Part shown: positions 61,776 to 64,000 of the stretch, one piece after another | Numbering within the stretch: the first letter of the stretch is position 1 | How the letters are laid out: every line of letters begins with the position of its first letter | Assembly (NCBI GenBank): GCA_038138625.1 | Contig: JAYQEA010000004.1 | Coordinates: forward strand, 1-64,000 | DNA: 64,000 bases | From: JAQXDR01 sp038138625 | Lineage (GTDB): Bacteria > Pseudomonadota > Alphaproteobacteria > Rhodobacterales > Rhodobacteraceae | Direction of reading: 5' to 3' | Notes under the pieces: generated by a model | The model's database searches: none | What the model was told of the DNA's origin: nothing | The model's input: the letters and a program-made list of their open reading frames with translations, nothing else | Position numbers and translations under genes: made by a program

Positions 61776-62380
61776 TCGCAGATGCAACCACCCCATTATT
61801 TTTATTGGGTTTTTGGGCTATTTTCGGATATCTTCTGGGGTCCGTCCCTTTTGGGTTGGTCATTACGCGCCTATTTAGGCTGGGGGATTTGCGCCAGATC
61901 GGATCCGGCAACATAGGTGCCACCAATGTGCTTAGGACGGGCTCTAAACCGGCCGCAGGGGCGACCCTGCTTCTGGATAGTGGCAAAGGTGCCATCGCCG
62001 TTCTTGTTGCGCGCGCGCTGGCCGGAGAAGACGCAGCCCAGTTGGCGGGTGTATGCGCGTTTGCAGGACATTGCTTTTCAGTCTGGCTGCGCTTTCAGGG
62101 TGGAAAAGGTGTTGCTACTTTTCTGGGAACGGTGCTTGCGTTGGCTTGGCCCGTCGGACTGATGGCCTGCATAAGCTGGCTTGTCTGCGCAGGATTAAGC
62201 CGCATATCGTCCGTCGGGGCGCTGGGTGCGGCCGCATTAACGCCAGTCTGGATGGTTATTTTTGGCTATCCAGGGACACTGATCGCCATAGGCATGGCAG
62301 GTATGATATTCTGGCGTCACAGCGAAAATATTGCACGCATTCGAAAAGGGACAGAACCACGTATCGGGAAAAAACTCTAA
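61772..62380 (+). CDS. plsY: glycerol-3-phosphate acyltransferase PlsY
   Basis: Integral membrane enzyme of 202 residues that uses acyl phosphate to acylate glycerol 3-phosphate, the first step of phospholipid synthesis. The conserved loops SGNIGATNVLR and GHCFSVWLRFQGGKGVAT are present. It overlaps the PyrC-like gene by four bases, closing the pyr operon with a lipid gene. Its stop overlaps the stop of the convergent hydrolase gene. Confidence 0.95.
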   Translation: MIADATTPLFLLGFWAIFGYLLGSVPFGLVITRLFRLGDLRQIGSGNIGATNVLRTGSKPAAGATLLLDSGKGAIAVLVARALAGEDAAQLAGVCAFAGHCFSVWLRFQGGKGVATFLGTVLALAWPVGLMACISWLVCAGLSRISSVGALGAAALTPVWMVIFGYPGTLIAIGMAGMIFWRHSENIARIRKGTEPRIGKKL

Positions 62381-63150
62381 AGCATTTCGGCAATTATATC
62401 CGCGACGTCACGCGGATGCGACAAGGGCACCATGTGCCCCGCCCCTGCGATGACCCGTTCCTGCGCATTTGGCAACCGGCCCAGCAAGGTCGCATGAATA
62501 CCAGCAATGACGGATTGCGTATGTTCCCCACGGATAAGCCGTGTTGGCGCCACTACAGATTCCAACAATCCCGGAGCCAACATTCCAGCCCGATCAGCCC
62601 AAAGCGCGGGTTCGGATGCAACAACAAACGGCATTCCTTTTTGCAAGGTCTCTTGCACCCCTTTCGAGAAATGTTCCCAAGGCGTACCGTCGCCCCAGAT
62701 CTCGTGAAAAAGCCGCGCAGACAGCGCAGGATCGGTTGGCAAGGCCGCTGAAATTTCACGCTCGCGCGCACGGTGCTTGCGTAATTCCAGACCATCCGGC
62801 AAAGCCGCAAAAAAGACAGGCTCGATCAGTGTGAGCGATTCCACACGATCCGGTGCGTTCAAGGCAAGGCGCAGTGCAAGCGTTGCACCAAAGCTATGGC
62901 CAATCAGATGCTGGCGTCTTTGATGCAATTGCGCGACGGCTTCGGTGGCGACATCATGTACATCAAGACCTTTTGGAAAATCAGGGCTGCGTCCATGGCC
63001 CGGTAAATCCGGTGCGACAAGAGTTAGCCGATCCTGTAATGCCGCTGCAACGCCGCGCCACATGACACCGCGCCCTTGACCGCAATGCAAAGCCAAAGCC
63101 GGTATCGGGCCTGTCCCGAACACGCGGGACTCACATGTCAAAGCGTTCAT
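62377..63150 (-). CDS. alpha/beta hydrolase
   Basis: Protein of 257 residues with the alpha/beta-hydrolase fold: LALHCGQGRG (oxyanion turn), DLPGHGRSPDF, the nucleophile elbow LIGHSFGAT with the catalytic serine, and GAGHMVPLSHP with the catalytic histidine. The substrate is not readable; esterases, haloperoxidase-like and epoxide-hydrolase-like members share these marks. Its ATG overlaps the stop of the upstream isomerase gene by four bases, so both are in one operon and may act in the same aromatic or lipid degradation step. Confidence 0.87.
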   Translation of the reverse strand: MNALTCESRVFGTGPIPALALHCGQGRGVMWRGVAAALQDRLTLVAPDLPGHGRSPDFPKGLDVHDVATEAVAQLHQRRQHLIGHSFGATLALRLALNAPDRVESLTLIEPVFFAALPDGLELRKHRAREREISAALPTDPALSARLFHEIWGDGTPWEHFSKGVQETLQKGMPFVVASEPALWADRAGMLAPGLLESVVAPTRLIRGEHTQSVIAGIHATLLGRLPNAQERVIAGAGHMVPLSHPRDVADIIAEML

Positions 63151-63599
63151 TTTAAGGACAGCACATAATCCAGCATTTCAAGACGGTCTTGTCCCCAGAA
63201 CCGCTGATCATCGTCGGTAATATAAAACGGTGATCCGAACACCCCTGCTGTCACAGCATCTTCGAGGTTGGCCGCATATTCCTCGGCCCCCAACAGCAGA
63301 CCACTGTTGGCAAGATTTGGATCAAACCCCGCCTGATCAAGACAGTCACGCACGACATCATCTTGGGCTATGTCACGTTCTTCGGCCCAACAGGCGCGAA
63401 GATAACAGCGCGCCAAAGCACCTACATCTCCTCCGCCTGCGCGCTGCGCCGCAATTAACGCATATGAAGAAGGGGCCGCATTCGTGGGCCAATAGGCAGG
63501 GTTTAAATTGAAAGGCATGTCCAGAATCGCTGCAGTGCGCTGCAATTCCTGAAGGCGATATTCCTGACGTGCGGGATGTCTATCCTTTGGCGGTATCCC
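63147..63599 (-). CDS. 2-hydroxychromene-2-carboxylate isomerase-like protein (DsbA family), 5' part lost in gap
   Basis: About 150 residues are visible before the run of N. The first readable part is PPKDRHPARQEYRLQEL, then FNLNPAYWPTNAAPSSYAL, and the C-terminus GVFGSPFYITDD with QRFWGQDRLEMLDYVL. These match the HCCA isomerase branch of the DsbA/GST-kappa thioredoxin fold, glutathione-dependent enzymes of aromatic degradation. The N-terminal ~55 residues, including the active-site serine region, lie in the gap. Overlaps the alpha/beta hydrolase by four bases. Confidence 0.85.
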   Translation of the reverse strand, partial: GIPPKDRHPARQEYRLQELQRTAAILDMPFNLNPAYWPTNAAPSSYALIAAQRAGGGDVGALARCYLRACWAEERDIAQDDVVRDCLDQAGFDPNLANSGLLLGAEEYAANLEDAVTAGVFGSPFYITDDDQRFWGQDRLEMLDYVLSLK

Positions 63600-63699
63600 N
63601 NNNNNNNNNNNNNNNNNNNNNNNNNNNNNNNNNNNNNNNNNNNNNNNNNNNNNNNNNNNNNNNNNNNNNNNNNNNNNNNNNNNNNNNNNNNNNNNNNNN
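63600..63699. other. assembly gap of 100 N
   Basis: One hundred undetermined bases, probably a nominal length. It removes the start of the isomerase gene and possibly the region between it and prs. Confidence 0.98.
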
Positions 63700-63788
63700 G
63701 CTGTTAACTGCTTTTGGGAACGGTAGGGCCATGCTATGCGGTGTCAACGTCACGAATCCTATACCGACCAGCCGGAGCCAGCCACAAA

Positions 63789-64000
63789 ATGCCAACTGTC
63801 ATCGAGCCAAAGTTGATTTCGGGCAATGCAAATCGTCCACTAGCCAAAGCAATAGCACGTAGAATGTCGATCTATCGCGGATCTCCGCTAGGGCTCGTGG
63901 ATGCGCGTGTCGAGCGTTTCAATGACTTTGAGATCTTTGTTGAGGTTTTTGAAAACGTGAGGGGAGAGGATATGTTTATCCTCCAATCCACGTCAAACCC
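63789..64000 (+). CDS. prs: ribose-phosphate pyrophosphokinase, N-terminal part
   Basis: ATG at 63789, open to the window end, 70 codons. The translation MPTVIEPKLISGNANRPLAK, then RVERFNDFEIFVEVFENVRG and FILQSTSN, matches the start of PRPP synthetase: the ISGNANxxLA, DxExxxFxDxE and QSTS blocks are family marks. It makes PRPP from ribose 5-phosphate and ATP for nucleotide and amino acid synthesis. A GGAG lies 11 bases upstream. The remaining ~250 residues are outside the window. Confidence 0.92.
   Translation, partial: MPTVIEPKLISGNANRPLAKAIARRMSIYRGSPLGLVDARVERFNDFEIFVEVFENVRGEDMFILQSTSN

Noticed and set aside
1..64000. tRNA, rRNA, CRISPR, insertion sequence, prophage or defence island
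   Set aside because: No cloverleaf, repeat-spacer array, transposase, integrase or recognisable defence gene was found on either strand.

Overview
The window looks like a chromosomal segment of a marine alphaproteobacterium of the order Rhodobacterales (Roseobacter group). The pointers are a 45-residue aa3-type cytochrome c oxidase subunit IV, a DmdC-like acyl-CoA dehydrogenase, PdeM, a PyrB / unknown membrane protein / PyrC-like / PlsY operon, a tandem glycine riboswitch ahead of gcvTHP, and arginase plus ornithine cyclodeaminase under an Lrp-type regulator. Base composition is moderate, lower than in many Rhodobacterales, so a lower-GC Roseobacter lineage is plausible; the species cannot be decided from the sequence. 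Runs of N at 19131-19140 and 63600-63699 show that this is a draft scaffold. No rRNA, tRNA, insertion sequence, phage or CRISPR array was recognised.

Layout. 1-539: 5' part of an RTX-repeat protein. 1038-2159: enolase-superfamily (MR/MLE) enzyme. 2405-5121: arginine catabolism (arginase, ornithine cyclodeaminase) with a divergent Lrp/AsnC regulator and three phased TGATCA palindromes between them. 5479-15993: alpha-galactoside uptake and catabolism. This holds a binding protein, two permeases and an ATPase, a cytoplasmic GH36 alpha-galactosidase, an SDR dehydrogenase, DgoK, DgoA and an EamA permease, with an IclR regulator and a palindromic operator candidate. The route reads as import of an intact alpha-galactoside, hydrolysis inside the cell, oxidation of galactose, then De Ley-Doudoroff cleavage to pyruvate and glyceraldehyde 3-phosphate. 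Galactonate dehydratase and lactonase genes are not visible. 16076-23971: LysR regulator, L,D-transpeptidase, geranylgeranyl-reductase-like flavoprotein, TesA divergent from YbbA-YbbP, and an inositol-monophosphatase family enzyme.

23990-28650: glycine cleavage system gcvT-gcvH-gcvP read leftward behind a tandem glycine riboswitch. 29102-33047: gamma-glutamylcyclotransferase-like protein, ClpP, ClpX, PdeM and a PaaI-type thioesterase. 33447-35387: an isolated subtilase with no export signal. 35408-39159: homocysteine-methyltransferase-like protein, aromatic aminotransferase, 3-mercaptopyruvate sulfurtransferase, SmpB. 39477-41951: dehydrogenase/isomerase pair and a TetR regulator. 42455-43909: LeuC with a clear terminator. 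43976-47682: lipoprotein, CoxIV, MBL hydrolase, DmdC-like enzyme. 47815-50294: threonylcarbamoyl-AMP synthase, YqgE, DsbD-N-like protein.

50311-57443: an RND efflux pair whose permease carries an unusually long, low-complexity C-terminal tail of about 750 residues. 57542-58878: MoaB and a family-4-like uracil-DNA glycosylase. 58994-62380: pyrB, unknown membrane protein, degenerate dihydroorotase (PyrC'-like) and plsY, joined by 4-base overlaps. 62377-64000: alpha/beta hydrolase, a 2-hydroxychromene-2-carboxylate isomerase-like gene cut by the assembly gap, and the start of ribose-phosphate pyrophosphokinase.

No defence island or clearly new multi-gene system stands out. The observations most worth a second look are the Lys-to-Asn change at the catalytic site of the SDR dehydrogenase, the RND permease tail, the cytoplasmic subtilase, the PyrB/unknown/PyrC' operon, and the lipoprotein that may be a permuted papain-like hydrolase.
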